From Hypericum androsaemum (taxonomy: Eukaryota; Streptophyta; Magnoliopsida; Malpighiales; Hypericaceae), in NCBI GenBank assembly GCA_963995505.1, contig OZ023181.1, forward strand, positions 5,431,487 to 5,495,486: DNA of 64,000 bases, read 5' to 3'. The position numbers and the translations under genes were made by a program. Every line of letters begins with the position of its first letter. Position 1 is the stretch's first letter. A model generated the notes under the pieces. That model saw only the letters and a program-made list of their open reading frames with translations. It did not search any database and had not been told where the DNA came from. Positions 63,246 through 64,000 of this stretch are shown here, in pieces.

Positions 63246-64000
63246 CTACAGCATTTGTTGGAGTACCATTTCCATAGAAGAACTTCTTTCTTTCACTTTA
63301 GGTTGCTCCTTCTTGGAGTGATTTTTATCAGAGGGAGTAGTAGTGGACAGGTTGGCCTGAGCTGCTGATTTCTGAGGTCGGAGATGTGGGAAAAGGAACC
63401 AGCACCTATCTTTGGTGTGGCCATTCTTTTTGCAGTGTTCACAGTAAAGTGAAGCTCTGTTGAAGTTGCTCTTGCTTCCTTTTCCCTTGAAATTGTCTCG
63501 GCTTTGGTTGGTGAAGAAAGCACTGGCCTTAGTAGCTTCTTTTTTTTCTTTGCTTCCAGGCATTACAATCTTCCTGGTTTCCTCTTATTGAACTCTAGAG
63601 CAAATAGAGTTCAAGGAGGGAAGCTCAGCTCCCATCAAGATTTGATCAACCAAGCCTTCAAAACTAGAACCAAGCATCCCAAGAACATTGAAGATCTTAT
63701 CTTGCTCAGCTCTGGCTTGAGTGATAGCCGTATCATTGGTGGGAAGCCTATAGATATCCAACTCATCTCATATTTGCTTCATGGGACCCAAAGCCTCAAC
63801 AAAAGTGGCATTCCCTCGCTTATAATCAGCAAGTTTCTTCTTCAGCTCATAAATTCTGAAGAGATTTTTTTTATTTCCATACATCTCATGAATGGAATCC
63901 CAAAGTTCTTTTGATGTGTTTGAGAAAGCAAACACACCATAGACTTTAGGCTCAAGAGATGAATGGATCAGCCTAATGATTACTTGATCATTGGCTTCCC
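63246..64000 (-). pseudogene. gag of copia 3 (partial, window edge)
   Basis: Minus strand carries a zinc knuckle CEHCKKNGHTKDRC (about 63400-63440) followed by WFLFPHLRP, usual in plant copia gag. Upstream parts (YELKKKLADYKRGNATFVEA, ILMGAELPSLN) appear with an in-frame stop near 63765 and another near 63585. The amino end is outside. Confidence 0.85.

Larger units (their letters stand above)
59305..64000 (-). mobile_element. Ty1/copia retrotransposon, minus strand (copia 3), continues beyond the window
   Basis: 3' LTR at 59305-59782, then RNase H, reverse transcriptase, integrase and gag in plus-coordinate order, all minus strand, up to the window end. It interrupts the gypsy LTR, so it is younger than the gypsy insertion. 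The presumed target site is GCTTC (59300-59304). The 5' LTR and the second target copy lie outside. Confidence 0.93.

Overview
The window looks like nuclear DNA of a eudicot plant; the species cannot be fixed from the sequence. It is AT-rich and dominated by transposable elements. Its clearest host genes are a small tandem cluster of intronless AP2/ERF transcription factors of the CBF/DREB1 type (3610-4317, 11818-12730, 16540-17247). Plant-type LTR retrotransposons, LINE and SINE remnants, hAT- and Mutator-like elements and pieces of plastid DNA fill most of the rest.

Layout, left half. 1-1214 is a short internally deleted LTR element, followed by a fragment of a PLD-regulated-protein-like gene. 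1.8-18.7 kb holds three diverged tandem copies of a CBF/DREB1 block with promoter and downstream flank. The first and third genes are open; the middle one carries two nonsense codons and a 196-bp insertion inside the AP2 domain. Because the block is repeated, several insertions can be read as filled versus empty sites: a Mutator-like element at 1938-2777, a SINE at about 2931-3033 and hAT elements at 13964-14580 and 18732-21409. Between gene 1 and gene 2 lie a foldback-type composite element, a pyrimidine minisatellite, fused plastid fragments (trnK, rpoC2, psbB) and a LINE tail. 18.7-25.5 kb is a nest of terminal-inverted-repeat elements and LTR-like remnants. 25.5-27.7 kb shows no gene.

Layout, right half. 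A complete minus-strand Ty1/copia element (27715-36251, TTAAG target duplication) has an extra open frame ahead of gag and LTRs packed with CACGTG motifs. A plus-strand copia element (36760-43173) has a LINE inserted in its 5' LTR and a three-copy 566-bp tandem repeat across the reverse transcriptase core. A large minus-strand Ty3/gypsy element of Tat type (44424 to beyond 59304) carries an intron-containing plant-mobile-domain gene on the opposite strand. A third copia element (59305 to the window end) is inserted in the 5' LTR of the gypsy element.

How it fits together. The likely functional genes are CBF copies 1 and 3, cold/drought-type regulators expected to bind CRT/DRE sites. Copy 3 differs from copy 1 at a DNA-contact signature residue and in its promoter motifs, which suggests divergence. 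Everything else is mobile DNA or its debris. The most unusual structures are the Mutator-like family with triplet-repeat loops, the copia leader frame, the antisense plant-mobile-domain gene, the 566-bp triplication and the palindrome that replaces the gypsy reverse transcriptase core. No prokaryotic-type system (CRISPR, operon, toxin system) is present.
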